In this document: positions 8,813 through 17,557 of the stretch, piece by piece
Layout: the number at the start of each line of letters is the position of its first letter
How positions within the stretch are numbered: position 1 is the stretch's first letter
Assembly: GCA_029571985.1 (NCBI GenBank)
Contig: JAKQVC010000130.1
Location: forward strand, 1-53,740
Length of the DNA: 53,740 nucleotides
DNA from: Bacteroidota bacterium
GTDB lineage: Bacteria > Bacteroidota > Bacteroidia > Chitinophagales > BACL12
Reading direction: 5' to 3'
Translations under genes and position numbers: made by a program
The notes under the pieces: generated by a model
What the model was told of the DNA's origin: nothing
Database searches by the model: none
Seen by the model: the letters and a program-made list of their open reading frames with translations, nothing else

Positions 8813-9089
8813 TCCTCTCCCGCTATCCGCTGCAACTCCTCGCCGCCCGTTGGTTGGCTGTGGGGTTTTCGCTTCTATCGGGGCTGAGAGAAAAAGTTGC
8901 GTTACGTTTGGCCTTTTGTGACATGGTAATTGACTGGCAAAGTTTACTTGAACAAGCCGAACAGTCCAAATACCAATGCCCTGGTATTTCTTTCCCGCAT
9001 TATTTTGTGACATTGCAAGACCAACGACTTTCCGTGAATGGAATGCCCAAACACAATGCTATATTTGTTATATCCAACCCAGAAAACAC
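8813..9089. repeat. ~280-bp diverged repeat with outward promoter, copy 1
   Basis: Matches 15380-15657: both carry CGCTGCAACTCCTCGCCGCC CGTTGGTTGGCTG, then CGCTTCTATCG, a TTTTGTGACA box, CGACTTTC.GTGAATGGA and a TATATTTGTTATA box (9060-9067 here), with an ATG about 23 bp beyond it. TATATTTG fits the Bacteroidota -7 consensus TAnnTTTG. This copy is open in one frame, which extends the next gene upstream, but the match with copy 2, which has stops, argues that it is noncoding. Confidence 0.6.
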
Positions 9090-9609
9090 GATGAAACACA
9101 TCCAACTCTATCCGAATATAACCCGAAACAATTATATCATTTGCCTTAGCTATACAGCCTATGATCATCCGTTTGAAATTACCTCAGCTACAGAAGCAGG
9201 GATACTACCGGCAATAATCACAGAGGACAATGATCCGCAAGGTAGCGGGGGAGATTTTCCTAATGGTATCCTTACTGCACTTCCGTATACACTAGGGTAT
9301 TTTAAAGTTCCAATCTATCCTGTTGAAGACCCGTTTAAAACAACAAATAACTCCGATCCATATCAATTAGAAATTTACCCAAATCCTTCTGCAATTACAA
9401 TACAGGTAATGCACAACGGAATTTCGGTAAATTTTGATGAACTGCTGCAGATCACAATCCTGGATATGGAAGGAGACATGATTCAGACTACACAAATAAA
9501 TCTGAATGAAACACTGGATAATTCTCATCTTGCAGCTGGATGTTATTTAATTAAGATCACGGATAAAAATCAAACATCCTATAACAAAAAACTCATTAAA
9601 ACAAAATAA
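9090..9609 (+). CDS. Small protein with T9SS sorting domain, possibly a remnant
   Basis: The frame is open from 8728, but 8728-9089 is repeat sequence, so the ATG at 9090, 23 bp past a TATATTTG promoter element, is preferred (172 residues). The C terminus, from about residue 95 (LEIYPNPSAITIQVMHN... LAAGCYLIKITDKNQ...KKLIKTK), is a type A T9SS sorting domain. The N terminus lacks a good signal peptide, which a T9SS cargo needs, and there is no recognisable passenger domain. It may be the tail of a larger cargo gene captured behind the repeat's promoter. Only 3 bp separate it from the next gene, so the two may be co-transcribed. Confidence 0.5.
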
Positions 9610-9612
9610 GAA

Positions 9613-10536
9613 ATGAAAAAAAGCAGGAAAAGTTCTTATACCTTTTCTTTAAGCGCTTATGCAGCTGTTGCTGTCAGTTTCCTGCACACAAAGGAAACTG
9701 ACAGCCAGGTTGTTTACATTGATATTGATCCGGATATAATATTAGATGAAGCGCTTGAAAGCACAGGCCTTGACATTGACAATAACGGAACCATTGACTT
9801 TGCATTATTAAATTCATCATTTACATTTTTCAGCGAGAGTTTTTCTTCATATTTTACGAGGCAGGATATTCTTGCAGGGCCTTATATTCCCGGAAATGCA
9901 ATTGCAGGAATCTCCGAGTATTTTTCATCTCCATATGGTGGAGGTTTTACACTTTATTACCCTTTTGCGTTATCACAAGGAAGTATAATTAATAATGTGT
10001 TATCATGGCAGAATAATGGTCAACAGATAATGGGTATCAGAACATTTGTCAACTACGCAATGCCTAACACATGGCAATGTGCAAATTGTTATTGGTATGG
10101 ATATTTCAATCCAGAAACAATTGACCGTTTTCTAGGCATTCGATTTATAGGTGATTTCGGGGAAAACCATTATGGATGGATCCGCTGTGATGTTAAAGAT
10201 GAAGGCCGGACATTGGTGATTAAGGATTATGCGTACGAAACTCAACCCGATAATGCAATACTTGCCGGCGACACATTGCATTATGTTGATATAATTCAAT
10301 CTGAGAACGATATAGGTGCAACAATTTATAGCTTTGGATTTAATATTTATGTTTACCTGAATGACACAAAAGGGATGTTACTGAAAATTCATGATATAAA
10401 TGGAAAAGAATTGATAAATAAAAATTTATTTGAGGACAATACAATAATAAATATGAATGGTTATGCGACCGGCTTTTATATTTTAACTTTAAATTATAAC
10501 CATCAGACATGTGCACAAATGATCATGCTTTATTAG
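9613..10536 (+). CDS. Secreted protein, probable T9SS cargo
   Basis: A 307-residue protein. The N terminus (MKKSRKSSYTFSLSAYAAVAVSFLH) is a plausible though unusual signal peptide. The body is beta-rich, with VVYIDIDPDIILDE and DIDNNGTIDFALLN near the start, then FLGIRFIGDFGENHYGWIRC and LVIKDYAYETQPDNAILAGD, a pattern I know from uncharacterised secreted Bacteroidota proteins. The last 75 residues (LLKIHDINGKELINKNLF... GYATGFYILTLNY) look like a sorting domain, although the usual YPNP is missing. Function unknown. It follows the preceding gene by 3 bp and precedes a large cruciform. Confidence 0.65.
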   Translation: MKKSRKSSYTFSLSAYAAVAVSFLHTKETDSQVVYIDIDPDIILDEALESTGLDIDNNGTIDFALLNSSFTFFSESFSSYFTRQDILAGPYIPGNAIAGISEYFSSPYGGGFTLYYPFALSQGSIINNVLSWQNNGQQIMGIRTFVNYAMPNTWQCANCYWYGYFNPETIDRFLGIRFIGDFGENHYGWIRCDVKDEGRTLVIKDYAYETQPDNAILAGDTLHYVDIIQSENDIGATIYSFGFNIYVYLNDTKGMLLKIHDINGKELINKNLFEDNTIINMNGYATGFYILTLNYNHQTCAQMIMLY

Positions 10537-10565
10537 CTCCAGATAAACCACTGGCTATAACATGA

Positions 10566-10687
10566 GGTTTGCAAAATTTGTTTTTGTGGGGGTGACAATA
10601 TAATTCGAAGTTTATTTTGTTTAATAAGCTTTGAATTATAAGTTATATTTTCGTTCTCAAACCCCACAAAAACAAACTTCGCAAACC
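10566..10687. repeat. Large two-level cruciform (attC-like or MITE-like)
   Basis: The outer arms 10566-10591 and 10662-10687 are inverted repeats: 7 bp, a 4-base bubble with two mismatches, then 15 bp perfect (TTTGTTTTTGTGGGG with CCCCACAAAAACAAA). Inside, TATAATTCGAAG (10599-10610) pairs with CTTTGAATTATA (10629-10640). GTTAAAC, which fits the integron GTTRRRY box, follows at 10695-10701. There is no poly-T, so this is not a simple terminator. Confidence 0.75.
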
Positions 10688-10768
10688 CCCGGCCGTTAAA
10701 CGCAACCCCAACACACGTCCAATTATCAAAAATAAATAGAAAAAATTATAAAGCATTTCGACAAATAC

Positions 10769-11056
10769 TTGCCACTTTGTGGAAGCGAAAAAGAAGAGAT
10801 ACTATATTACAAAAATGGATACTTAAAAAGAAAAGTTGTAACTGTCACGCTTTCACAGAATGAATGCCTAACCCTTTGTACTTTTTATCATGAAACCGGA
10901 TTTATTTCATCACAAGGATTTAATGATCTGAATGGGAAGACTAGATTGTGGGAGTATTTTGACGCTGACGGTGTTAAAATTATGGAGGAAATCTATGAAG
11001 ACGGAAAACTCATTTCAAACAAAAATTATTTAAGTATGGATAAATACGAGGAATAA
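10769..11056 (+). pseudogene. MORN_2/YwqK-like fragment without ATG
   Basis: A 95-codon frame that can only begin at TTG (10769); no in-frame ATG exists before the last few codons. Upstream the frame stays open for about 125 bases without a start. The product has the YwqK-type pattern: YYKNGYLKRKV, FYHETGFISSQGFNDLNGKT, WEYFDADGVKIMEEIYEDGKL. It is likely the 3' remains of a MORN_2 repeat gene cut off near the cruciform, or a short gene with a TTG start. No signal peptide. Confidence 0.45.
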
Positions 11057-11204
11057 CAAGGCATCTGACGCCGATCGACATCATCGGTAAGAGAAAGAAA
11101 AAGTAATTATACTTGATTGCGGAGTTCAAAAGTCATCGAGCAGCACATATACATCTGTAATATTATTCCCTACCATCGTCACAACACCCAGCCTATTAAC
11201 ACAT

Positions 11205-11732
11205 ATGAATGACCCGCAAGAATCAATTATCATACCGACTAGCAAAAAAAATATTGTAGTCATACTGTTGGGTTCAATACTATTTATAGTTATCGGTATT
11301 CTGATGTTTAAGGCAGAACCAAGTAGAAAATACCCTTCCGCATATTTACATACTTGGGGCTCGATTGGGATAGCCTTCTTCAGCCTGGCAGCCTTGTATT
11401 GCGTGAAGAAGTTACTGGACAATAAACCGGGACTTATTATAGACAAAAATGGAATCTGGAATAATACATCCATTATTTCCAAACATACTATACACTGGCA
11501 TGAACTGAGTGGTGTGGGTTTGACAAAAATTGGTAAAGAAAAAATTCTGTTTCTCTACTTTAAAGACGACGATGGCTTTATCCGGAAATTCAATTTCTTT
11601 GAACGCTTCCTCATGAAACTGAACGTATCAATGTACGAATCGCCGATAGGAATCTCAACAAGATCAGTAAAGTATGACATTGAAAAATTACACCGACAAA
11701 TACAATACAGAATAAAAAACTGGGCAGAATAG
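11205..11732 (+). CDS. Membrane protein, STM3941-like
   Basis: A 175-residue protein. Two transmembrane helices lie near residues 17-35 (IVVILLGSILFIVIGILMF) and 50-68 (SIGIAFFSLAALYCVKKLL). A soluble PH-like C-terminal half follows (GLIIDKNGIWNNTS... IHWHELSGVGL). This layout matches the STM3941 family of small bacterial inner-membrane proteins. Role unknown. It stands alone; an antisense frame on the minus strand at 11126-11482 is a shadow. The spacer 11733-11931 shows no signal I can support. Confidence 0.65.
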   Translation: MNDPQESIIIPTSKKNIVVILLGSILFIVIGILMFKAEPSRKYPSAYLHTWGSIGIAFFSLAALYCVKKLLDNKPGLIIDKNGIWNNTSIISKHTIHWHELSGVGLTKIGKEKILFLYFKDDDGFIRKFNFFERFLMKLNVSMYESPIGISTRSVKYDIEKLHRQIQYRIKNWAE

Positions 11733-11931
11733 CAACTTTTCAATAAACAAGATTTCACGCTCCAAAGACGTTTCCAATAGCCGTAATCCCGTTCTTCGAA
11801 TAAGCCTTGTGGCTAGCCCAGTCGCAACAATTCTGCAAAACGTTGTACCTTTCACACTTGCGCCGTCAATAACAGGACCACCACTCAATAACTTTACATC
11901 CCACATCGTTAATTAGCAAAACCCCGCCCGC

Positions 11932-12996
11932 ATGCTCCCCGCCGCTCAACCCCGCCTCTCTATCATAATAAAAACAACAAGCCTGCTTACCCTGGCCTTG
12001 ATGCTTAGCTCATGCGCCCGCCGCCAACCCGACGAAGTCCAACACGCCATCTACTATTGGAAATCCGCCGATTATATGTCGGATACAGAGGAGGCGTATG
12101 TCGATTCGCTGCAAATTACAAAGCTGTATATGAAGTTTTTTGAAGTGAATTACAGTGCCGAACTCAGCAATTATCCTGAATCAAAAATGGATTGGTGGCG
12201 TGCGGATATACCGGATAATATCCAGGAAGTAGTGCCAATCGTTTACCTGCGCAATGTGGTGTTTTTGAAATCGACAAAGGAAGAGCTGGATAATCTGGCT
12301 GATAACGTGTATTTCCTGATTAATAAATTTGCCGACGATAAATTCAGGGGGCGTATCACGGTTAATGAAATGCAAATGGACTGCGATTGGACCCCGACAT
12401 CAAAAGATAATTATTTTTATTTCCTCGAAAAACTTAAGGCAATTTCAGGGAAACATATCAGTTGCACTTTACGGTTGTATCCATATAAATATAGGGAAAC
12501 CATGGGCATTCCGCCGGTCGACAAAGTGACGCTCATGTGTTATAACCTGCTGAATCCGTTTGAAAACCCAAACAAAGTTTCTATTCTCGACACGGAAGAA
12601 CTGGAAGCGTATCTGCGCGCAACAAAACAATATCCGATACATATAGATGTGGTGCTGCCGGTATATTCCTGGGCGCAGGTGTATCACAACGAAAAATTCT
12701 CTGAAGTGATGTATCCCGATACCACGCAATTTCAAAATTTCTGGAATCGCGATAAACCTTTATGGTATACCATTACACAGGATACCATCATCGATAATGT
12801 GTACCTCCGCGAAGGCGATAAAATCAAATATGAAGAAATAAGTGAAGAAACTTTACAACGCGCCATAACCATTCTAAAAAAATATATCGACTTCGACGAT
12901 CAAACAACCGTTGCACTGTATCATCTCGATGAAACCCAACTAAAACATTACTCCTATGAAGACCTATCTTCTTTTTATAGTCGTTTTAGCGAGTAA
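11932..12996 (+). CDS. Putative lipoprotein, TIM-barrel-like (DUF3142-like)
   Basis: A 354-residue protein with a lipoprotein signal: hydrophobic LTLALMLSSCARR, with Cys near residue 28 as the lipidation site. The family pattern includes AIYYWKSADYMSDTEE, VNEMQMDCDWTPTSKDNYFYFL, RLYPYKYRETMGIPPVDKVTLMCYNL and VVLPVYSWA. I associate this with a Bacteroidota family resembling DUF3142 and glycosidase-like barrels, but no catalytic residue can be named. Its last 41 bases overlap the start of the next gene in another frame, indicating tight coupling. Probably anchored to the inner or outer membrane, facing the periplasm. Confidence 0.65.
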   Translation: MLPAAQPRLSIIIKTTSLLTLALMLSSCARRQPDEVQHAIYYWKSADYMSDTEEAYVDSLQITKLYMKFFEVNYSAELSNYPESKMDWWRADIPDNIQEVVPIVYLRNVVFLKSTKEELDNLADNVYFLINKFADDKFRGRITVNEMQMDCDWTPTSKDNYFYFLEKLKAISGKHISCTLRLYPYKYRETMGIPPVDKVTLMCYNLLNPFENPNKVSILDTEELEAYLRATKQYPIHIDVVLPVYSWAQVYHNEKFSEVMYPDTTQFQNFWNRDKPLWYTITQDTIIDNVYLREGDKIKYEEISEETLQRAITILKKYIDFDDQTTVALYHLDETQLKHYSYEDLSSFYSRFSE

Positions 12997-15301
12997 GACC
13001 CTCAACGCCTGTGGCTTTTATCCCTATGGGGAAGAAGTGCGCTATATGTTTTTTAATCCGAACCTATATGGTCTCGACTATTATAGCGACTTTTTTTATT
13101 CAGCTAACAATTTCTATTGGTCGGAGGAAATTGACTTCACCGTGCGAAAAATAAATGCCGATCCCAACACCATGCTTTGGTATCAGTATTGCCAAAAACA
13201 GGTGGATACATTCGATATCCAAATAGCAGTGTATGATTTACGTGCGGATGATATACAGCCGAATTGGGATAATGACATGGTGCAATACCTCTTTCAAAAA
13301 AAGGATACGGCAGCCATTCAATATCTGCAGTTTGCAAAAAATTGTGAGCATTTAAATTCCACGAATCGTACACTTTGGGAACGAAATACCGACGCGCTCG
13401 ATTTCAAGCGTCTGGAAATGATAAAAATTGCCCGCACGCGCTCTAAACAGATATCGAATACACAATTAAAAAGACGATATGCTTTCCTCGCCATTCGATT
13501 AGCTTATTATGCCAGCGAACCGGAAATCATACAATCCGTTTTCAATACCTATTTCGAAAATAAAGCCGAAAAAGATATCCTCTATTACTGGAGTGTATAT
13601 TTTAAAAGTTTCCAGGAAAAAGATAAAGCTTATCGAAGCTTCCTGATGGCACAAGTGTTTGCACATGCGCCCGATAAAAGACCAACCGCGCACCTGCTCT
13701 ATAACAACAAACTGTCGGTTGACGAGATACTCGCCTATGCCACTACTGCGGAAGAAACAGCAAACGTGTATCTGCTTGCTGCTGTTCAAAAATATGATCC
13801 CGCCTTGTCCTATATGCAAGCCGTTTATGCCAACAATCCCACAACGGATGGTCTGGCTTTTTTATTGATGCGTGAAATCAGCAAAATTGAAGATTACGTA
13901 TATACCCCGTATTACACCATGTTCGAACCATCGGTGCCCCGTCGCCGAAATTATAATGAGTACCCCTCCATTTCAGTCATCTTAAACCGTTCAGAAAAGG
14001 ACAGGGCCTATGCGCAGGAGGTGTTGCATTTTGTGCAATCCGTTAATCTGAAAAAAGTGTCCAATCCCATTTTTTGGAAGAGTGCACAGGCTTATTTGCA
14101 ATTGATTACGCGCAATTATACCGCTTGCATAAGCACCATTAATCAATTGGAAAAGAGCACACTATCTGATGAACAACGCAATCAACTGCAGATGATCAAA
14201 GCGCTGGCACTTACGGCAAAGCAGAAAAAAGATGCCGCCATTATTCCGGCGGAAATACAAAACACGATTCTGGCCAATCAGCGTAACGTGCAATTTATTT
14301 TTGCCTTAAGTAAAGAATTAGAATATCTGAATAACACCACCGATGCCGCCCTGCTCCTAACAGCCATTACCCCACCCTGGAACGAAAGAACAGAATATAT
14401 AGGCCAGGATGAACGCCAGAGCAGAAATTATATGTCCTGGAAATCCAAAAAGAACAAGGTGCGCACCCTCACCGATTTTTTTTCTGAAGGATTTGATTAC
14501 ATTGATGCCGTTTATACACCTGAACAAATTGAGAGCATAATTGAAAAATTGAAACAGCAGACTGACGCGACCGATGCCTTCTCTGTTTTTTTGTTGAAGG
14601 GATTAAGTCAACAAACACCCCGACTCTATGATTTATTGGGAACCAAATACATCCGTCAAAATAAACTAGACAGCGCACTGAACGCCTATGCGCAAATAGA
14701 AAATAAATATTGGTCGCGCAACTACACCTTATGGGATGATTTGCCTAAGAATTTTGACAAAAATCCATTCTATCATATTAAGTACACGCCACAGTTTATC
14801 GAAATGCACGACACCATTCGATTAAACAAATACACTATTACGGCAAAGCTGATTGAATATCTGCACAAAGCAGAAAATCCGGCCGAACCCGATCGCGATT
14901 ATTATTATTTTTTGGTAGCCAATGCCTATTACAATATGGGCATTAACGGCTACACCTGGATGATGCGGCGCATGGATGGCTACACCTTATATTCAACCGT
15001 TTTCGAAGACGACGCCGAATTTCGCACCACACGATTGGCCAAACACTATTATTTACAAGCAAAAGAACACGCCCAAACCGACAAATTCGAGGCGCTATGC
15101 GTATTGATGTCGCTACGCAGTGAAGAAAACGAACGCACCTACCAAGACATCATCCACGACCGAGAACACGAGCCCGGCTTATACAACAAAGCCGCCTTCT
15201 ACAAACACTACAACACCCTCCTCACCCAATATCCCGCCTACGCCAACGACCTCCTCTCCAACTGCGAAAATTTGGATATGTATTTTGATGCGAGGAGATA
15301 A
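12956..15301 (+). CDS. Large secreted helical-repeat protein of unknown function
   Basis: A 781-residue protein. The start inside the previous gene is supported by the signal peptide (MKTYLLFIVVLASKTLNACG) and the conserved-looking mature N terminus CGFYPYGEEVRYMFFNP. The rest is rich in helical pairs resembling TPR or Sel1-like repeats, such as YDLLGTKYIRQNKLDSALNAY and YYYFLVANAYYNMGINGY. The 41-bp overlap with the lipoprotein gene and shared direction suggest the two products work together at the cell envelope. I know this lipoprotein-plus-large-protein arrangement as recurring in Bacteroidota, but not its function. The 3' end is C-rich and produces spurious frames on both strands. Confidence 0.7.
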   Translation: MKTYLLFIVVLASKTLNACGFYPYGEEVRYMFFNPNLYGLDYYSDFFYSANNFYWSEEIDFTVRKINADPNTMLWYQYCQKQVDTFDIQIAVYDLRADDIQPNWDNDMVQYLFQKKDTAAIQYLQFAKNCEHLNSTNRTLWERNTDALDFKRLEMIKIARTRSKQISNTQLKRRYAFLAIRLAYYASEPEIIQSVFNTYFENKAEKDILYYWSVYFKSFQEKDKAYRSFLMAQVFAHAPDKRPTAHLLYNNKLSVDEILAYATTAEETANVYLLAAVQKYDPALSYMQAVYANNPTTDGLAFLLMREISKIEDYVYTPYYTMFEPSVPRRRNYNEYPSISVILNRSEKDRAYAQEVLHFVQSVNLKKVSNPIFWKSAQAYLQLITRNYTACISTINQLEKSTLSDEQRNQLQMIKALALTAKQKKDAAIIPAEIQNTILANQRNVQFIFALSKELEYLNNTTDAALLLTAITPPWNERTEYIGQDERQSRNYMSWKSKKNKVRTLTDFFSEGFDYIDAVYTPEQIESIIEKLKQQTDATDAFSVFLLKGLSQQTPRLYDLLGTKYIRQNKLDSALNAYAQIENKYWSRNYTLWDDLPKNFDKNPFYHIKYTPQFIEMHDTIRLNKYTITAKLIEYLHKAENPAEPDRDYYYFLVANAYYNMGINGYTWMMRRMDGYTLYSTVFEDDAEFRTTRLAKHYYLQAKEHAQTDKFEALCVLMSLRSEENERTYQDIIHDREHEPGLYNKAAFYKHYNTLLTQYPAYANDLLSNCENLDMYFDARR

Positions 15302-15379
15302 ATCTATACAATAAGCCTTAAGCAAATAATCAGCGAATAACTTCGCAGCAGGATATTTTCCCACCGCATCAGCTGGCTC

Positions 15380-15657
15380 GCCCGCTATTCGCTGCAACTC
15401 CTCGCCGCCCGTTGGTTGGCTGCGTGGTTTGCGCTTCTATCGATGCAGGGAGGAAATTTATTGTCACGCTGAAGGCATTTTGTGACAGGGCAAGACAGTC
15501 AAAAATGATAATAAACCTTGCTAAAACACAAGAGTAGTAGATGTTTCAAGACTTCTAGGAAAAATTTTTGTGATAAAGCTAGAATAACGACTTTCTGTGA
15601 ATGGAGAGTAGAAGCTATGTATTATATTTGTTATACCCAAAAAAATCAGAAAACAAC
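15380..15657. repeat. ~280-bp diverged repeat with outward promoter, copy 2
   Basis: Counterpart of 8813-9089, same orientation. It keeps CGCTGCAACTCCTCGCCGCC, CGTTGGTTGGCTG, CGCTTCTATCG, TTTTGTGACA and the TATATTTG box (15623-15630), then an ATG at 15658. Multiple stops show this copy is not coding. Nothing else is visible in 15302-15657. Confidence 0.6.
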
Positions 15658-15801
15658 ATGAATAACCCCAAATAAAGCCAAAAACAACTCGAGACAGTTC
15701 AAATATTTATTGCGAATAAACCGACCAATTTAATGGGATTGGCGCTATTGGGTGGCGTATCTAATGAAGTTATAGGACATTTTAAAAAAAGAAAAACATG
15801 A
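15658..15801 (+). pseudogene. Small ORF upstream of fic, with an in-frame TAA
   Basis: ATG at 15658, 27 bp past a TATATTTG promoter element, opens a 47-codon frame interrupted once by TAA at codon 6 (15673-15675, one change from CAA Gln). After it comes SQKQLETVQIFIANKPTNLM, then GLALLGGVSNEVIGHFKKRK and T. The final TGA overlaps the fic ATG as ATGA (15798-15801), typical of coupled genes. It may be a disabled small partner of Fic, or may be used from the internal ATG (15733, 22 residues). It does not contain the (S/T)xxxE(G/N) motif of class I Fic antitoxins. Confidence 0.4.
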
Positions 15802-17240
15802 GATATAAAATACCGAACATATCAGCGAGCTTAGATTTAAATGAGAATCTTAAGAATATTGATAAAATAATTGACAACCTAAATAAACGGCGAGATAATG
15901 GCCTTGATAAGGATCTTGAAGAAAGACTTAAAAAACATTTGCTTATTTCCTCAGTTTACAATTCAAATGCAATAGAAGGGAACAAATTGTCATTAAGAGA
16001 AACAGAAATTATCCTAAATGGAATGGTTGTTAATGAAAGACCCCTGAAGGATGAAATTGAGGCAAGATCATTGGCAAATGCAACTGAATATCTGTATAGA
16101 CTAATTGATGGTAGAGAACCGCTAACTCAACGGACTTTACTTGAACTTCATAATCTATTAATGAATAATATTCCAAATATCGAAGGCGGAAAATTTAGGA
16201 CAGAGGAAGTTTCAATAAAAAATTCTGAGCATAAACCAATTTACTGGACTGATGTTCCATCTGAAGTGGACGAACTTTTCAAATGGATGAACAGAAATAT
16301 GCACAAGTACAGTCCGATTATAATGTGCTCAATTCTTCATCATTGGCTAGCATGGATTCATCCATTTAGTGATGGTAATGGCAGGGTTTCAAGACTTTTT
16401 TCAAATTTCTTCCTTCTTCAAAAAGGGTTTCCTGAAATTGTGGTGAAAATTGGTGACAGAGATAGATATTACAACGCACTTATCGAGGCCGACAATGGCG
16501 ATATAACAAACTTAGTTGAACTTTTCTCGGACAAAATAAGGCAGACTGTAAATGTTTATGAGGAATTCTTAAATGAACATGAAAGGCAATTGCAATGGCA
16601 AAGAAAATACAAGCAGATTGGAACTGAGGAGTATTCAAAAGCAAAAGAGACCTTTAGTTATGAATATGAAGTTTGGCAAAATCAAATAAATGTTTTTAAA
16701 GCATTGTTTCTAAAAAATATTAGTAGCCTAAGTGAATTGCTTCCTCTTATTACGTTTTATACAAAGGAATACGACATCCTTTCTTATAGTCAATATTTGG
16801 ACATAATGGAAGACAGAAAGGTCTCCAATACTTGGTATATTGTATTGTCAATTCATAATAAAGAGAATGATAAGAGTATGGGCTTTGTTTTCTTTTTCGA
16901 AAGATTTCGGCCAACTGGGAAAGCAGATATAGTAGAAAAGTCAACCAAAAAGCGGCCCCCAAATATTAAACTATTTGTTACAGCTAGAAAGGACCAGCAA
17001 TCTATCCGGCTAGATCGGTGTGTTGATTTGGTTAATGTCGGAACTCACGGAGATCAACTTTCCTTCGGTGTCCATAACAGAAATTGGGATCCGAAACTAA
17101 AAGACAAAAACAGCCAAGCATCAATTATCACTATAAAGGAAAATCCAAGTAAAATAATAAGAGCATTTCTTGACCAAATTTTGTTTAACTATTTTGACGT
17201 TGGAAAAAAACGTCCCATAACAAAATCTACTCGCAAGTAG
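15798..17240 (+). CDS. Class II Fic family protein (AMP-transferase-like)
   Basis: A 480-residue protein. Residues 56-62 (SNAIEGN) form the inhibitory (S/T)xxxE(G/N) motif of class II Fic proteins, in the N-terminal helical part. The active site HPFSDGNGRVSR is at residues about 188-199 and matches HxFx(D/E)GNGRxxR, so nucleotidyl transfer to a hydroxyl side chain (usually AMPylation) is expected, held in check intramolecularly. Residues about 250-480 form an extra domain I do not recognise. It is coupled by ATGA to a small broken ORF. The last codons (PITKSTRK, stop) are encoded inside the foldable element copy B. Lower GC than the T9SS genes suggests transfer. Confidence 0.9.
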   Translation: MRYKIPNISASLDLNENLKNIDKIIDNLNKRRDNGLDKDLEERLKKHLLISSVYNSNAIEGNKLSLRETEIILNGMVVNERPLKDEIEARSLANATEYLYRLIDGREPLTQRTLLELHNLLMNNIPNIEGGKFRTEEVSIKNSEHKPIYWTDVPSEVDELFKWMNRNMHKYSPIIMCSILHHWLAWIHPFSDGNGRVSRLFSNFFLLQKGFPEIVVKIGDRDRYYNALIEADNGDITNLVELFSDKIRQTVNVYEEFLNEHERQLQWQRKYKQIGTEEYSKAKETFSYEYEVWQNQINVFKALFLKNISSLSELLPLITFYTKEYDILSYSQYLDIMEDRKVSNTWYIVLSIHNKENDKSMGFVFFFERFRPTGKADIVEKSTKKRPPNIKLFVTARKDQQSIRLDRCVDLVNVGTHGDQLSFGVHNRNWDPKLKDKNSQASIITIKENPSKIIRAFLDQILFNYFDVGKKRPITKSTRK

Positions 17241-17340
17241 GGTTTTCATGGTTAAATGAAGTTTTATACTTTTATCGAAGTTACTGTTTGACCGACAACG
17301 AGTCGCATCGAAACCGCAACCGCAACCCGCAAGTAGCTTC
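17216..17340. repeat. attC-like foldable intergenic element, copy B
   Basis: Aligns with copy A (2639-2760). CTACTCGC (17227-17234) pairs with GCAAGTAG (17329-17336) with one mismatch, and GGGTT (17240-17244) with AACCC (17324-17328). It overlaps the 3' end of fic including its stop codon (17238-17240). It is followed by TATATAGG and CATAACGACAG, with no gene until 17558. Confidence 0.6.
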
Positions 17341-17420
17341 CAACCTATATAGGTCATGTCATAACGACAGTGGAAACATTAAACATTATTGCCCAAAATC
17401 GACACGATAAGGAATAAGAT

Positions 17421-17479
17421 ATAGCCGTGTTTGCCATACTTTGCGTAGCAAAGGTAAAGCAACTCCATCCTTAGGCTAT
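17421..17479. repeat. Nested hairpin in fic-kinase spacer
   Basis: ATAGCC (17421-17426) pairs with GGCTAT (17474-17479). Inside, CTTTGC-GTA-GCAAAG forms a 6-bp stem with a 3-base loop, extended by GTTTGCC/GGTAAAGC pairing with bulges. There is no T tract, so it is more like a recombination-site or MITE fold than a terminator. Confidence 0.5.
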
Positions 17480-17501
17480 TTGAACTTTCTTCACATTTGA
17501 T

Positions 17502-17531
17502 TTTGCCCTACCCGCCAGAATCGCTATTTTG
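17502..17531 (+). promoter_or_regulatory. Promoter of the five-gene operon
   Basis: TTTG (17502-17505), exactly 19 bases, then TATTTTG (17525-17531), one base short of the Bacteroidota -7 consensus TAnnTTTG. It lies 26 bp before the first ATG, with no Shine-Dalgarno. Confidence 0.6.
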
Positions 17532-17557
17532 CAACCCAAATTTAACAAAACAAAAAA

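Noticed and set aside
11126-11482. 118-codon minus-strand frame
   Set aside because: Antisense shadow of the STM3941-like protein with no coding signature.
12181-15397. Several minus-strand frames within the lipoprotein and 781-residue protein genes
   Set aside because: They are shadows of the plus-strand genes; their products have low-complexity or unlikely composition and no starts supported by a promoter.
15798-17240. Class I Fic toxin with a separate antitoxin
   Set aside because: The inhibitory SxxxEG motif is inside the Fic protein itself (residues 56-61), which is class II. The upstream small ORF lacks that motif and is broken.
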